The notes below the pieces were generated by a model, which was given only the letters and a program-made list of their open reading frames with translations, ran no database searches and was not told the origin of the DNA. The position numbers were made by a program, and so were the translations under genes. DNA of 64,000 nt from Phycomyces blakesleeanus NRRL 1555(-) (taxonomy: Eukaryota; Mucoromycota; Mucoromycetes; Mucorales; Phycomycetaceae). Below are positions 44,447 through 57,009 of this stretch, piece by piece. The DNA is taken from the NCBI RefSeq assembly GCF_001638985.1, contig NW_017265147.1, forward strand, positions 465,545 to 529,544. Direction: 5' to 3'. Within the stretch, counting starts at the first letter, position 1, and each line of letters begins with the position of its first letter.

Positions 44447-45003
44447 AAAACTGTTGATAGTTCTCAATCAACCAAAATAGAGTCCAAGAGAGAAAACGCC
44501 AAAGGAGAGATGGAATCAAGAGTGTTATCATGGTGCATTTGGGCACGGGTGTTATATTTTTAGAAAAAGAAAGAAAAACAAAGTGCAGACGAAAAGTATG
44601 GTGAGACTTTGTTTATTGATGAAAAGAGAGATGATCTTCTATTGCTATTTGCTATGTGAGTTTATATAGACATTGTGTGTGTATTTAAGATAATGATATG
44701 AGTATATCATGTGATGTCTGTTTTCTTATATCATAGATAATATATTGTTAAGTTATTACCCACGCTCTTGTTTAAGTGATTAGTGATGTTGACTAAGGTG
44801 TGTGATCTTGTTATTGGTATATTCTTTATTTCATGATAGTGTGAGAAATAATGTATAATTGATACTGGTTGCTTATTCAATATGTCTTTGTGTTATTGTC
44901 TGTGTGCTCTATTTGAACGTATGATTATATTGGATACAGCAACAGGAAATGGTGGGGTGATACCAAGTCTTGTTAAAATCGTCAGATTTTGCAATTTTCA
45001 GTC
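44447..45003 (-). pseudogene. Gypsy-B pol C-terminal tail and leader to PPT, split by solo LTR-B
   Basis: If the Tc1/mariner element is removed, the minus-strand pol frame continues across the TA target as HAD-RLKIAKSDDFNKTW, a typical C terminus of Ty3/gypsy integrase. It is then broken by the solo LTR-B at 44550-44941. The remainder to the polypurine tract is short noncoding or degraded coding sequence. Confidence 0.6.
44550..44941 (-). mobile_element. Solo LTR-B
   Basis: 392 bp, TGTTATATTTTTAG to GGATACAGCA, flanked by ACGGG (44545-44549) and ACAGG (44942-44946), a 5-bp duplication with one mismatch. It is the same family as the chromovirus LTRs at 54990 and 60670 in reverse orientation. 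Confidence 0.85.
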
Positions 45004-45005
45004 TA

Positions 45006-48000
45006 GGGTGCACCTTTTTTATAATCGACAATTTTTATATGTAAAATTAGAAAACCATAAGGCTTTATGGGATCTTAATTTTTTTGAATTTTGTTACCAC
45101 TGAGTCGTTTGCTTTACTATTTACAAGATCTCTGCAGTAAGACTTCTTTTATTTCTCTGCAAAAAAAAACTTTAAGCAAGATAATGTTTCGATATTTAAG
45201 TAGGGAGTCTCAAAAAATGTCCTCATTTTCTGGCCAATAATAATGATACCTGGGTTTTAATTTGATATTTGCGTAACATATAATGTATCTTTTTATAGTG
45301 TGTATTTTTTATTAATAAAACTAGAAAGCCAAAAGGCTTTCTGGAATCTTAATATTCTTGAGTTCTGTTTGCTTTAATATACTCTTAATGCTATTTAGAA
45401 ACTCTTTGTGGTGAGACATCTACTACTTTTCTGCAAAAATATTTTTTTAAACAAGGTAACATCTCAGTGTTTAAGCAGTGTGGCCAAAATGATGGCTTCA
45501 TTTTTCAACCAATAATATAACCAACTGAGTTCTTTATCAACTTACATAATGTAAAACGTTACTAAATAAGACAATCTATTTTAAAAAAAACAATTTGTTC
45601 CTGATAAAAACACAATCGACAATGTCAACAATCAATTCTAAAATGAGAGCTTTATCTCAAAAAGCTGCTGCTAAAAGACTTTCTCACTCTCAGAGCAAAA
45701 GTGTAGAGTTAGTTAGAAAGGAAGTTGATCCTACCTCTGAGATTTTGGAATCTTCTGGCAGTGATGTCAAAAATCTCGGACTTTCTTGGACCAAAAAAGC
45801 TGAAGATGCTCTCAATGGAAAATACAGTTGCAATCATTTATCATACTTATCTCGACATGTTTGTAGACTGAAAAAGGCAGAAAGAGAAGCAGCAAAAGGA
45901 AGTGCTAGAGTTGACTCCTTTTTTTTTGCCTATCACAAACTCTTCTTCTGCTGAGACAGAAATTGAATTGGATGAAGAAAGTGATAGTGCAGATGAAGTC
46001 GAGTCAAAGGAAGAGTTCAAAAGCAGAGTAAAAGATGCAATCATTGACTTGTCAAAGTTCGCAGTATCTGTCATCAGTTTGACTTCAGAGCAGCAAAAAC
46101 TTGGTGTAGCAGAGATAGGAAAGTACAAAGAAGCATATCATTACTTATATGCTTTGATCAATATGGACATGAAGAAAATGACAGCTTCTAAGTTTGTAAG
46201 CGACATTGTATACAAGCAAAAATCTGCTTGGTACAGAGCCCATAAGATTTGCCAACATGCAAAGAAGTATTTGGAGACTAGACGAATCAGTCTTGGTACA
46301 CAAGGCAAGCATGCCAAACGTGTCTCTGTTCTTGATAATGAAGACATCAAGTAGCAAATACTCGAATGGTTCAGAGGTTAGCCAAGAGCTAAAAGAAGTA
46401 TTGCTGGACTTTCAGTTCACTTGAAAGAAGTCATTCTGCCTAAGGCCATTGGTAGCAGCTTACTATCAGATGAGTTAGAGATCAAAAATAGTGCAATTAA
46501 GCCATTGTCTACAGATTGTCTAAGACGAAAGCTGATATCTTGAGGATTTCATTTTAATCATTTAGGTAGGCAAATATAGAAAACCAGAGTGTGGTTTTCT
46601 CTATAAAAATAGAATGTCACATTAATATAACTCATGTTTATTTTACAGGAAAAGTTGTATACTTTGATGGGCATAAACGCAAGGATGTGCTTTCTTATAG
46701 AAATACATGGAGCAAACGCATAATGGAATACTATCAATACTCTGAGAAAAATGACAATGTTACACCTTCTCTTGTGTCATATTCTCAATTGCCAGAAGGT
46801 GTCAAACAGCATGTATTTGTCACACATGACAAAAGTACATTCTATGCTAATGACTATCAAAAGTACGCCTGGGTGGAAGATGGTGAAAGTTATTGTTTGC
46901 CAAAGTCTGAGAGTAGATCAATAATGATCTTCGGGTTCCAATGCCCTTGTCATGGAACAATGAGAGAATATGTAAGAGACCAGTACAAAACTTTGCAAGT
47001 GGTATTTTATCCTGGAGCTCAATATGAAGGCTATTGGAAAAGTAGTCATATGTGCGTCCAGCTTACAGATATAATACCTCTTTTCAATGCCATACACCCA
47101 AATGCAGTAGCTGTCTTTCTTTTTGATCAAGGCAGCCATCATAAAACCTATCCTGAAGACGCTCTTTTGGCACAAAATATGAACTTGTGTGCAATTGAAG
47201 TAAAAGACAGTGACTCAGGCCAGGGAAAATTTCGTGACAGCTCATTTTATGTCAGAAAGCAATACGACTATGCAGAACAGTAAAAAGTTTTTTTTTCAAA
47301 AAAAGAGTAATGAAGAAAAACTTAAAGAATATGAAGTAATTGAGTCTTGGCTTTATAAAGTAAGTGATTTATATACAATCCTATCCAAATAAAAACATAA
47401 TTTATACAATTACAATAAGGGATCACTTTATGCTAAAAAACGTGTCTATAAACTATTCATACTTAGAATAAAAAATACAAAAAATATTTCATTGGCCTTT
47501 GCGGCATATTACAGCAACGTTCTATGTATATAAACGAAGCAGAGAGATACTCTTTAAAAAGTTCTTGCAATAATGTCATGACAGCTGATTCTAGATGTTG
47601 TGCAATTTATATTATGGAGAGACAACCAGACTTTGCCAACCAAAAATCAGCACTCAAAGAAATAGTTGAAGGCAGTGGACACAAATTTGAACTGTATCCA
47701 AAATATCACTGTGAATGTAATTGGATCAAAAGATACTGGGGAGCAGCCAAGAAAGAAGCACAACGTGAATGTGATTATTCTTTTCAATCATTGAATAGAA
47801 AAATCAATTCATTTCTGGATAGTGTTTGCCTACCAGAAGATGATGTCCCTGAAAAGATTCGAAGATACTTCCACAAAAGTTTTGCCTACATTAATGCCTA
47901 CAGTCTTGGTCATGATACTGAACATGCATTTGAAATCGTGAAACAATTCTCAAAGCTTCACAAATCTCATTATAAGCTGAGATTAAATCAATAAATATCA

Positions 48001-48095
48001 CATCTCTGACTTTAAAAATACTATTTTGGAATCGGTACTTAAATTCCAAAAATGTTCTCTTTTCAAAAATTGTCTATTATAAAAAAGGTGCACCC
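45006..48095 (+). mobile_element. Tc1/mariner-like DNA transposon with TA duplication
   Basis: 3090 bp. The terminal repeat GGGTGCACCTTTTTTATAAT at the left matches the reverse complement of the right end with one base difference over about 30 bp. TA flanks both sides (45004-45005 and 48096-48097). It is inserted in the gypsy-B pol frame. It encodes one DDE transposase, now degraded. Confidence 0.88.
45622..47994 (+). pseudogene. DDE transposase of the TA-duplicating element
   Basis: It starts MSTINSKMRALSQKAAAK. The frame shifts in a T9 run near 45919, and stops follow at 46352, 46379 and near 46541. The core holds VFVTHDKSTFYANDYQ (first Asp) and AVFLFDQGSHHKTYPEDALL (second Asp), and the C-terminal block has KYHCECNWIKRYWGAAKKEA. 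Fungal relatives of this type that I recall read CECNxIERYWG, so the third acidic residue seems changed to Lys. The end is open to 47994. The segment 47284-47523 lacks recognisable coding, so part may be lost. The TA duplication and the D-D-E block layout place it near Tc1/mariner. The exact family is uncertain. Confidence 0.78.
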
Positions 48096-48097
48096 TA

Positions 48098-51000
48098 TCA
48101 GCATGAACTCAGGATTAATAGGGGACGCCTTCCATAGTAGTGATTTTATAAATATTGGTTTCAGTGTTTTTATTGACAACAATGTAAGGTCCCATCCAGT
48201 TGTATTCTAGACCAAATTTATTCTCATGACGAAGTAGTAAGTGTTCACCAATAGAAAATTGATGTGGCTTCATAATCGAATCCCAACAATCCTTGTCTTG
48301 TTGATGCAAAAAAGGAATAGAACTGTCAGCCAAAACTTGGGGATCATTGGGAAGTGCAGAATCAAGAGACAGTCTCAAGAAATCATCAGGCAATCGTGGT
48401 TCATGGCCATATGTCAAGAAAAATGGACTAAAACCAGTGGTACAATGCTTACGAATTTGACAAGCCAACAATGCAGAGTCCAGATACTCGTCCCAGCAAT
48501 GAATAGCTTCATTTACATACTTGCATAACATCTGCTTAAGGATACCATTAAGGCGTTCACATTTACCATTTGTTCGTGGGTAGAAAGCAGAAGTTAACTT
48601 ATGGTGCAGCTTGATTTTCTTGATATAATAACTGAGGATCTGAGACATGAAATTTGGATCACGATCAGTTAGAATTTTGTTAGGATAACCAAAACGCATC
48701 ACAAATTCTTCATATAAAAATGTGGCAATAGCTTCACCAGTAGCATCAGAGACAGCACAAGCAATTGGCCAGTTTGTAGCATAATCAACAGCAACAAAAA
48801 TCAAACGGTTACTATGTGTAGAGGTCAGTAATTCACCAATAAAATCTAGATGCCAATGAGAGAACACAGAAGGCACATCTAGGGGTATCATTGGAGTATA
48901 GTAAATATTTCGCTTGGCATTCAAGGCTAACTGGCACTCTGGACACTTGGTAAGCCATTCTTAAATTTGACTTCTCATACCAGGCCACCAACAACATTTC
49001 TTCATTAAGTCATATACTGTGGTTTCTCCAGCATGTCCAAACCCAGTGTGAAAGCTATTGACCAAATCAGTGCACTTGGAGAACAAGGCAAATCTTATTT
49101 CTTGAACAGTGGCACCAATCTTTACAAGTCTAAATACCTTTTGGTCACAAACCACAAAGTTTTTGCACGGATTTGTGAGGAAATCCTTAATATCTTCCAG
49201 CCAGTCATTTTTGGGGCAAGTATAAAACTTTGGCCAGTTGGCAGTGTCAGATGTAGGCATAGCATATAGATAATTGGGCTCCATTGCTTCCACATCTGAT
49301 ACATTGCACTCTGGACCATCTAGTTGGGAAAGAACATCTGGGACACCATTTTCTTTTTCAGGCTTATACTGTATTATAGGGTCATACAATTCAAACTTGG
49401 AAATCCACTGCACTAGTCTTGCAGTAGGCTTTACTTGACTTTGGAAATATTTAAGTGGAAGATGGTCTTGTGGTGATCCAGACACTTGGTTGTTGGATTT
49501 ATTACATCTAAGAACATATTCCTATTATTATAGTAAAACAGCTATCATTACAAGAACAAATGAATAATTTATTTATTTTACTTATGGTAAATCAATAAGA
49601 CCAATAATTAATTACAGTAAGTACTGTAATTATGACAGCTCAGTAAGCACTGAGTTAATATGAGGACACTGCAATTAGATTAAATTATAAACATAGCAGT
49701 ACCAGCTCTCTAATATCTAAATGAACTCAGACTTAAGAAATTAAGATGTGACTGACAAAGCAGATCGTGTTTTGATATAAAAAGGACAACTTTGTATTCT
49801 TTAATAAAGACAACCTATATACAGTCTCAAAGTATTTTTATATACGTCTCAATCTTTTTACTGTTGATTTTATTCTATAAAACTTCACAGGTCTGTAAAC
49901 ACAGTAAATGGCTTTCTCTCAATCATGCAACGCCATGTGCGTAGTGCATGCAAGATTCCAAGTAGCTCACATTTTTGGGCAGGGTATGATCTTTTGGCAC
50001 TAGATAATTTCTTTGATTCGTAGGCTAGGGGCTTCCAGACTCCTTTTTCATCTTCTTGTAGCAACATGGCACCAACACTAAAATCCGATGCATCAGTTTC
50101 AATGCAAAAACTTTTTTTCAATTCAGGGGCCAAGAGGATGGGAGCAGAACTGAGTTTCTTTTTCAGTATATCAAAACTAGTCTGGCAAACCTCTGTCCAT
50201 ACGATCGGGCATCTTTTTGGACCAGCATCTTTTGTTAAATCAGTTAATAGAGAGGCAATTCCAGCAAACCCAGGTAGGAATCGACAGTAATGTTGAGCAA
50301 ATCCAATAAACTGCCTAACCTCTGGAACATTTGTTGGCGGGCTCCAGTCTTGTATTGTCTTGATTTTTTCAGAAGAGGGAAGGATGCCTTTGGCAGAAAC
50401 TTGGAAGCCTGGAAAAGTAAGTTCATTCTTGTTGAATTTGCACTTCTTCTGGCTTGCAATTAACTTGGCATCTCTCAGGCGGTTTAGTATATGATGAACG
50501 TGTTTTTTGTGATCTTCTCATGTCTTGCTAAAAATAAGGATATCATCCAGATAGACCAATGCAAATTCAGTGAGGCAATCTCCAAGAACATTGTTCATCA
50601 ATTGTTGAAAAGTAGGCAGGGCATTAGTCAAATCAAAAGGAAGTACCAGAAACTTGTATTGCCTGTATCTTGTATTGAAAGTGTTTTTTGGGACATCAGA
50701 TTGCTGTATGCGGACTTGATGGCAACCACTATGTAGATCTAAGCTTGTGAAATAGTTGGCGTCTTTAAGACATTCCAGGCATTTGTCAATTCGCAGCAGC
50801 AGATGATTGTTTCTGATAGTAATCTTGTTTAATGCTCTGTAGTCAATGCACATACACATCTCTCCGTTCTTTTTCTTTACAAACAAAATTGGTGCACCCC
50901 ATGGTAATGAGCTTGAGCAGATCAGACCAAGGTCAAGTAGTTCTTTTAATTGCTTTTTTAATTCGTCCTGTTCATGTGGACTCATTGTGAATGGTAATTT

Positions 51001-51560
51001 GTTTGTTGGGTACGCATCCCCAGTATTGATTACATGTTTCACATCTCAATCTAGAGGTAAATCAGATAAGCTATCTTGGGAAACATTGCTTAATTCCTTG
51101 ACAAGGTTGTCCTATTGAGAATCGTTGTTTTTTTTTATTCATTTCACCCTTGATGTATAAAAAATAGCATGCAGTCTCCACCTTCCCAACGAGTTTCTGT
51201 GCTTGCTTAGCAGAAATCGAATAGTTAAGTTGCAGTTTCATTTTCAGAGAGCCTTGTAGGTGGAGGACGAATTCTACACCATCACAATTTAAGTACCAGT
51301 TATCAGATTGCCAGTTGAGAATAGGTTTTGCCTGCTATAACCATGCTTGGCCAAGAATGAGATCAAATTTTGTAGGAAAAACATAGACATCAACTGTATC
51401 AATATAGCTATTGAAAAATAATGAAAGAGTAGCCTTTTGATTGATATTAATAGTATGACCACTGATGGTTTTAACAGGACGGCCATAGATACTGATGAGG
51501 GTTTGGGCTGATTGTGCGACTTGGGGGAACACACAATTTGCACTTGCACTACTGTTGATG
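48098..51560 (-). pseudogene. Ty3/gypsy pol polyprotein (gypsy-B)
   Basis: One minus-strand reading frame runs through, with scattered stops. It begins with protease near 51555, where the active site reads NSSASANC instead of D-S-G-A-S-A-N, and continues to LILGQAWL. Reverse transcriptase follows (PWGAPILFVKKKNG, FTSLDLHSGCHQVRI, intact LVYLDDILIFSK). RNase H starts FCIETDASDFSVGAML and is cut by a solo LTR at FTVFTD/HLPLKYF. Then come the integrase zinc region (HTGFGHAGETTVYDLMKKCCWW) and the DDE core (HLDFIGELL, LTDRDPNF, YPRTNGKCERLNG). Stops near 51046, 50518, 48961 and 48115 fit Trp/Gln/Lys codons altered. The frame is kept across the 426-bp LTR insertion. Confidence 0.88.
49469..49889 (+). 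mobile_element. Solo LTR-F in gypsy-B RNase H (duplication GGTCT)
   Basis: 421 bp, TGTGGTGATCCAGACAC to AAAACTTCACA, flanked by GGTCT at 49464-49468 and 49890-49894. It has TATAAAAAGG and a later AATAAAG. It shares start and body words (TGTTGGATTTAT, CAGTCTCAAAGTATTT) with the 541-bp solo LTR at 58236-58776. Confidence 0.92.
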
Positions 51561-51770
51561 GAATTACTTTTTTATTCCCTTTGAGTTTTAATTCTTTTGG
51601 GGGAGGTCCACTATTTTTTTCCTTGATGAGATTGAATTGAACATAGCTTTGTGGCTTTTACAAACAGTGCTTTTGAAGAGTGGCTTTTATTAAAACATTT
51701 TTTTATTTTTTTTTCTCTTGCTCCCCTTTATTTTGAATACAAATATTATATCATAAACACAAGTTTCACA
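51561..51770. other. Junction between gypsy-B protease and MULE-2
   Basis: No gag of gypsy-B is seen beyond the protease. The sequence becomes T-rich, and no clear MULE terminal repeat or gypsy 5' LTR was found. The transition lies near 51640. Confidence 0.35.
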
Positions 51771-53690
51771 ATGTCCAACACTACCTACAACCTGTCCAAT
51801 ATGCAGAATGCATTGGTCGACTCGCCTTTTAGAGAAATAAAAATGCTTCCATTAAAAACAATAGTGTCAGTTAGAGCCAGTGAATGGCAGGAATGTCTCG
51901 ATCTCATTCACAAACTTTGTTCAACAAAGTGGGTAAAGAAAAGAGATTTGTGTATCTCAAACGATTTGGTGTTTTCAGAGACAAGATGATATCATTGTGG
52001 AGGCAAATATGAAACAAAGCGTACTCACTGTTTAGCACAAAAGGATTCGAAGCGTTGTGGATGTTCTGCTTTTCTTCACATTAAGCAATATGTCAGCTCA
52101 GATGTTGTTACTTTTTGCATGTCAGCAGATTATACAAATCATGTTCCTGGAAACAAATCAGACCTTAGAACTTTGCCTTTGTCTTCTAAAGCTATCAAAA
52201 TGATTGAGAATCTTCTTAAAGGAGGAAGCAATTGTAGAAATACTAGAATTTCTGTTCTAAACCGGATTGAGGAATGGGGTGTAAGTATTAGAAAGCCCAA
52301 CTATGAAGATGTGTATAACAGAATGAAAAAGATGTGTGATTAAATATTAAGAAAGTCTTTAAACAAGTGTTAAATAAAAATATAGTTGAAGAATCTGTTA
52401 TACATGTTTCATTCAGATGAAGACAGATCTCTAGCAATCTGGATGAATGAAAGGTTGCCCTCCCAAAATTACTGTATCTTCACTGCCCAGCTATTATCCT
52501 TTAATGCCTCTTTGTTGCCTTTTGCATTTGGATTTCAATCACCCTCCCAAATTGCACTCATGACAATTTCCAAGTCAGTTTGCATTGATGCTACTCATGG
52601 AATCTCTGCAAGAAGTATGGAAGTTCTTTACTCAATCGTCACACACCATCCGGAAACAGGCAAAGACATGCCAATAACATACATGATCACAAATGATCAT
52701 AGTGCCACCCCTATAGATCAATGGCTGGTACACCTCTACACAAATAGTGGATTTACATCTACAAACATTGCCATTGATTGTAGCATAGCTGAGATCAATG
52801 CTATCACAGCAGTGCTGCCTCAAGCTGCAATCCACTTTTGCAACTTTCATGTTCTTTGTGCCTGGCAGCAAAATCATGACAGCAAAGTGAAGTTAGATGC
52901 GTCATACACATCAGAGCAGCTTGGAAAGTACAAGCAAGATTTAAAGAATGATCTGAAAGATATTCTTGTTGAATCTGATGAGGAGATGTTCCTGGAGAAA
53001 ATTGACTACTTTACAGAACGTATTCAGAGTCAAAATCAATTTCTCTAGTATTTTGAACAAAGGTGGGCAGGAACAATGGAGTTGTTGAGAAGATGGGAAA
53101 GACTGTACATACAGCCCAGCCATCTACAATACCTGACCAACAATTATATTGAACCATGGCACAATCAGCTCAAGACGATATATATGAATCGTGCGTGTGT
53201 TAGAAGACTAGACCGTTTGGTTTTCATTTTGACAGATGATATTGAATTTTTCTACAGTGAAGAAGTGGAAAGAATTCACATCAACAATGGAAGAATGGGG
53301 CCAGTTGAGAACAAGCTATCTTGGCACTCTTATGCAGCCTCCCAGATTCAAGAGGATATACTCCCTACTATGATCATCAGCCCGTCTGATGAGATTAGAA
53401 ACAGTATGGATGACTCTGATGGGAAGTGGAAGATCAAGTCGTTCATATCGGAAGATTTGTAGTATAGTGTGCTTGTAATCAATAACTTGATTCAAACATG
53501 CTCTTGCCCAAGCTTTTTGGGATTTCTGAAGGTTTATGGGCTTTTAAAGCTCCAAATTCAAACTCCACCCTTTGCTTACAGTGTCATAAAGCAATCTATA
53601 GATCACCAGTTCAATTCTCACAAGAGACATATCAATATTTAGTGAAATATAACATATTTAAATCATTATTATTAATTATTTTAATGTTTG
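51771..53690 (+). pseudogene. MULE transposase relic (MULE-2)
   Basis: It starts MSNTTYNLSNMQNAL. The N-terminal Cys/His module is YHCGGKYETKRTHCL...CGCSAFLHI, preceded by a TGA where Trp is likely. The core holds VCIDATHGIS (first Asp), IAIDCSIAEINAI (second Asp), CNFHVLCAWQQN, and NYIEPWHNQLKTIYMNRA (Glu), with a partial SWIM motif (IQTCSCPS) near 53495. Stops occur near 51988, 52342-52386 (possibly an intron), 53047 and 53460. It is closely related to MULE-1 (31156-39922). Terminal repeats were not found. Confidence 0.8.
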
Positions 53691-53807
53691 TTTTCTCTAT
53701 CAATTTGTGACTTCAAGTGACGTTCATATACTTAAAACAATGCCGTGAATGTAAGCTATATAGATTCAATTTAAGCATCACATAATGTCACAAATTGATA
53801 GAGAAAA
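53691..53807. repeat. 21-bp inverted repeat with 75-bp loop
   Basis: TTTTCTCTATCAATTTGTGAC at 53691-53711 (20 of the 21 bases shown suffice: TTTCTCTATCAATTTGTGAC) is the reverse complement of 53787-53807. It lies at the 3' edge of MULE-2 and could be the remnant of a transposon end or a small foldback element. Confidence 0.55.
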
Positions 53808-54051
53808 TGTAATTATAAAGTTTCTAGTATCTATTTTAAGTGTTATAATCTTATAAATAATAGTTTGTGTGGTTTAGTCACGTGCCACGTCACAGAAAAG
53901 TTTTTTTGGTGGCTTTTATTTTGTTTAAATATTATATTTATTTGTTTTTTTTTGCTTTCTTTTCTTTTATTTCTACTTTATTTATTTTGAAATGAATAAT
54001 TAATCTTTTTTATCAGTTCGTCTATTATCTATTCCTCCTTTGAGCTATGTT

Positions 54052-54989
54052 ATGGCGTTAACATATACATCTGAATTTGCAAAACAGTAAGTAAAAAAGC
54101 TATTTTTAATTATTATATATTAATATTTAATATATATAAAGATATTTGATTGCACAGAGTGCTTTATATCCACAAAATCATATTATTTTTACTTGTTCTG
54201 GTGGCAGTTCTATGGACTATATATTTGAAAAAGACAGAGGCTACAGTTACAGATGCAGTGGAGTAAATAACATGGGAGCAACATGTTGTAAAAGAGAAAG
54301 AAAATCTGAAAGATTGGATTCTTTCTTTGCACAAAGACATCTTTCCTATAATGTTGTTATGCAAGGAATATATTACTGGTTAAACTGGATTCCTAGAATG
54401 ACAATGGGAGTTATGCTTGGTGTTTCTCCAGAAACTATAAGACATCTCATTGCTAGTATTCACCAATTGATTCAAATGGATTTAACAAACAATGATATGA
54501 GAATTAGTAAGTTTATAAGAGTTAACTATATACAGATATATTAAATATTTTTATAGGAGGTATTGATGCCAATGGTCAATCCATTATTGTTGAAATTGAT
54601 GAAAGCAAATTTGGAAAGAGGAAATATCACCAAGGACATCGAGTAGAAGGTGTTTGGGTTCTGAGGGTATTGAGAAAACAGCAGAACGAAAAACATTTTT
54701 GCTGACAGTTCCTCAGAGAGATGCTGCAACTCTACTTCAAGTGATAAAGAAGCATGTAAAGCCCAATAGCATTATTCACACAGATTGCTGGGCTGCATAT
54801 GGGGGATTGACATCAGTGGTTGATATGAACTATACTCATAGAACAGTCAATCACAATGTTGAGTATGTTACATCTGATGGTATTCATACCAATACTATAG
54901 AAGGTAAAATACTATATAAGATAAAAATATTTTATTAACTTTTATGACATAAGTCTGTGGAATGGAATAAAAATGAACTGCAAGGCCAG
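54052..54989 (+). pseudogene. Merlin (IS1016/ISXO2-like) transposase, N-terminal and core
   Basis: Exon 1 (54052-54088) starts MALTYTSEFAKQ, with a GTAAGT donor. Exon 2 resumes after CACAG with SALYPQNHIIFTCSGG. It has a Cys-containing zinc region (YRCSGVNNMGATCC) and a helical region (GVMLGVSPETIRHLIASI). Exon 3 carries the DDE_Tnp_IS1595 landmarks IVEIDESKFGKRKYH (first Asp), IIHTDCWAAYGGL (second Asp) and GIHTNTIEG (Glu). A one-base frame change lies near 54665. The gene is cut at 54989 by the chromovirus and continues at 61066. Merlin enzymes are the eukaryotic relatives of bacterial IS1016/IS1595 transposases. Confidence 0.85.
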
Positions 54990-55380
54990 TGTTGTATCCA
55001 ACATAATCGTAGATTCAAATAGAGTGCACAGACAATAAGACAAAGACATATTGAATAAGTGACCAGTATCAATTATACATTATTTCTCACACTATCATTA
55101 AATAAAGAATATAACGATAACAAGGTCACACACCTTAGTCAACATCACTAATCACTCAAAAAAGAGCGTGGGTAATAACTTAACAATATATTATCTATGA
55201 TATAAGAAAACAGACATCACATGATATACTCATATCATTATCCTAAATACACATGCAATGTCTATATAAACTCACATAGCAAATAGCAATAGAAGATCAT
55301 CTTTCTTTTTATCAATAAACAAAGTCTCAACATACTTCTTGTCTGCACTTTGTTTTTCTTTCTTTTCTAAAAATATAACA
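54990..55380 (+). repeat. 5' LTR of the chromovirus (LTR-B)
   Basis: 391 bp with TATA box TCTATATAAAC near 55260 and terminal TG/CA. The base after the LTR starts TTTTTTACAG, with no TGG tRNA-primer motif. This would fit the self-priming known for Tf1-like chromoviruses, but I could not match a complementary stretch in the LTR. Confidence 0.92.
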
Positions 55381-55413
55381 TTTTTTACAGTGAACTCTTA
55401 TCACAATCAAAAC

Positions 55414-57009
55414 ATGTCTTCTGAAAACCAGTCTCCCGCCCCCAGTGTTCAGAGCAGCCTCAACACAAGTGAAATTGCAAGCAATGAACAGGTCAACAAG
55501 TCCATGTTGGCTATTACCAGACTTAGGGATCTCCTGGCTGCTGCTTCCATAGCCCTAGCCAATGTCATTGAACAAAACCAGCCTGAGGACACCAAGAATC
55601 AAATAAGGCTGACAATTGCGGCCACAGAAGGCGATCTGGCTATCCTCATGCCAGCACACACCCATTTGCTTCGTTCTGGTTCTGCCCGCACTGAGCAAGT
55701 TGCTCCCCAATCCCATGTTGTACCTCGTGAGCTACCAGTTCTTCAGTGGCAAGGAAACGAGTAGGACAGCACCCAGAAGGTCTACTCGTCCATTGAAGAG
55801 TGCCTGGACAAATTTGAGGATGTGCTCCACTCATACAGTCTGAACCTTAATGTGGACTGGCACTGTCTACTCCCCATTGTTCTGTTAAGAGAACAGCTTT
55901 CCTGGTATGACAACTACCTTTGTAGTTCCCCCGAGCTTTCCTGGTCCTTTGTCCGCGACGCCTTTATCAAGGTATATGGAATCAACAACCTTGAGCATCA
56001 AGTACAGCTCACACATGAGCTGATGCTCATGAGAATGAGCCCTACAGAAACTGTCAGCAACTACACAGACTGTTACCAAAGGGTTCGTTGGGAAGCTGAC
56101 GTGGCAGACAACATACAGGCAGCCATTGCATACACTGCCACACTTCTGCCTGAGCTGGCAAGACAAGTCTCCTTGCTACAAGTCAACATGCCCAGGAAAA
56201 AACGGGACACCATTGACAAGGCTGCTTCTCTGGCCCAGTTCATCTATAGCAAGGTCTTTCTGATGAGCTTGCACAACGACCCTGTGCCCAAAGGCCGCCA
56301 TCTCAGCCCAGAACAGACGACCCGCATGTCTGCTGCCACCTCTTCTGCCCGCTCCCCTGGTTCTTCCCATGAAGCCACACAGAGCCGTGAGCACTCTTCC
56401 AGCAAGAGGTGCTCGCTCCATGGCAAGGGCAGCCATGACTCCAAAGACTGCCACATCCTCAAGAACGCACTGGCAGCAAAAGGGGGCAATTGGGTTGAAA
56501 AAGCCCCCTACATCAACAAGTACGTTGGTTCTGCTCCTTGCCGTTGGTGTGGTGAAGTTTGGTCCCACAAACTTTGCTGTTCTTCCATTGCTGGTTCCTT
56601 CAGCTCTTCCAGTTCTGCGTCTGGCTCTCTCAGGGGCTCTGCTCCCCACTTCACCATCCGTTTTGCCCACACTGTCTCTGACAACAGTTCTCCCTCAGAT
56701 GTCAGCACATCTGAGGACGATCAGTCCATGCACATGAACTTTGAACAGTGCTCCCCATGTAAGTACATGGGCACTCACGTAGATCTCAGTAAACAGTCTA
56801 CTCACTCCTATCTCATTCCTATTTCTTTAGAAAAGGAAAAACTACAGGCACTGGTAGACACTGGGGCCACCATCAGCTCTGTCAACACCAAGCTCTGTAG
56901 CAAGTTTGGGTGGTCAATAATTCCTCGCAAAGAGAAAATTGTGTTGGCCACTAGTAATGCTATAGCTCATAGACTAGGAGTAACAAAACCAATAAAAGTT
57001 TTTTTATAA
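55414..57009 (+). pseudogene. Chromovirus gag-protease, one nonsense codon
   Basis: It starts MSSENQSPAPSVQSSLNTS and is one frame to 57009 except for TAG at 55762-55764. The capsid-like region is WHCLLPIVLLREQLSWYDN...SWSFVRDAFIKVYG. A Cys/His cluster follows (CSLHGKGSHDSKDCHILKN, C-x2-H-type), then a Ser-rich spacer and retropepsin, LVDTGATISSVNTKL, with an intact D-T-G. The frame ends in a T7 run (KPIKVFL then stop), and the next pol frame resumes in another phase, so a frame change occurs there. Confidence 0.85.

Noticed and set aside
51640..53940. Repeated GTGGCTTTTATT words at 51672 and 53914 as terminal repeats of MULE-2
   Set aside because: They are in direct, not inverted, orientation, and no 9-bp duplication was found next to them.
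56176..56670. Long minus-strand frame inside the chromovirus
   Set aside because: It is antisense to the gag-protease frame that contains the capsid, Cys/His and D-T-G motifs.
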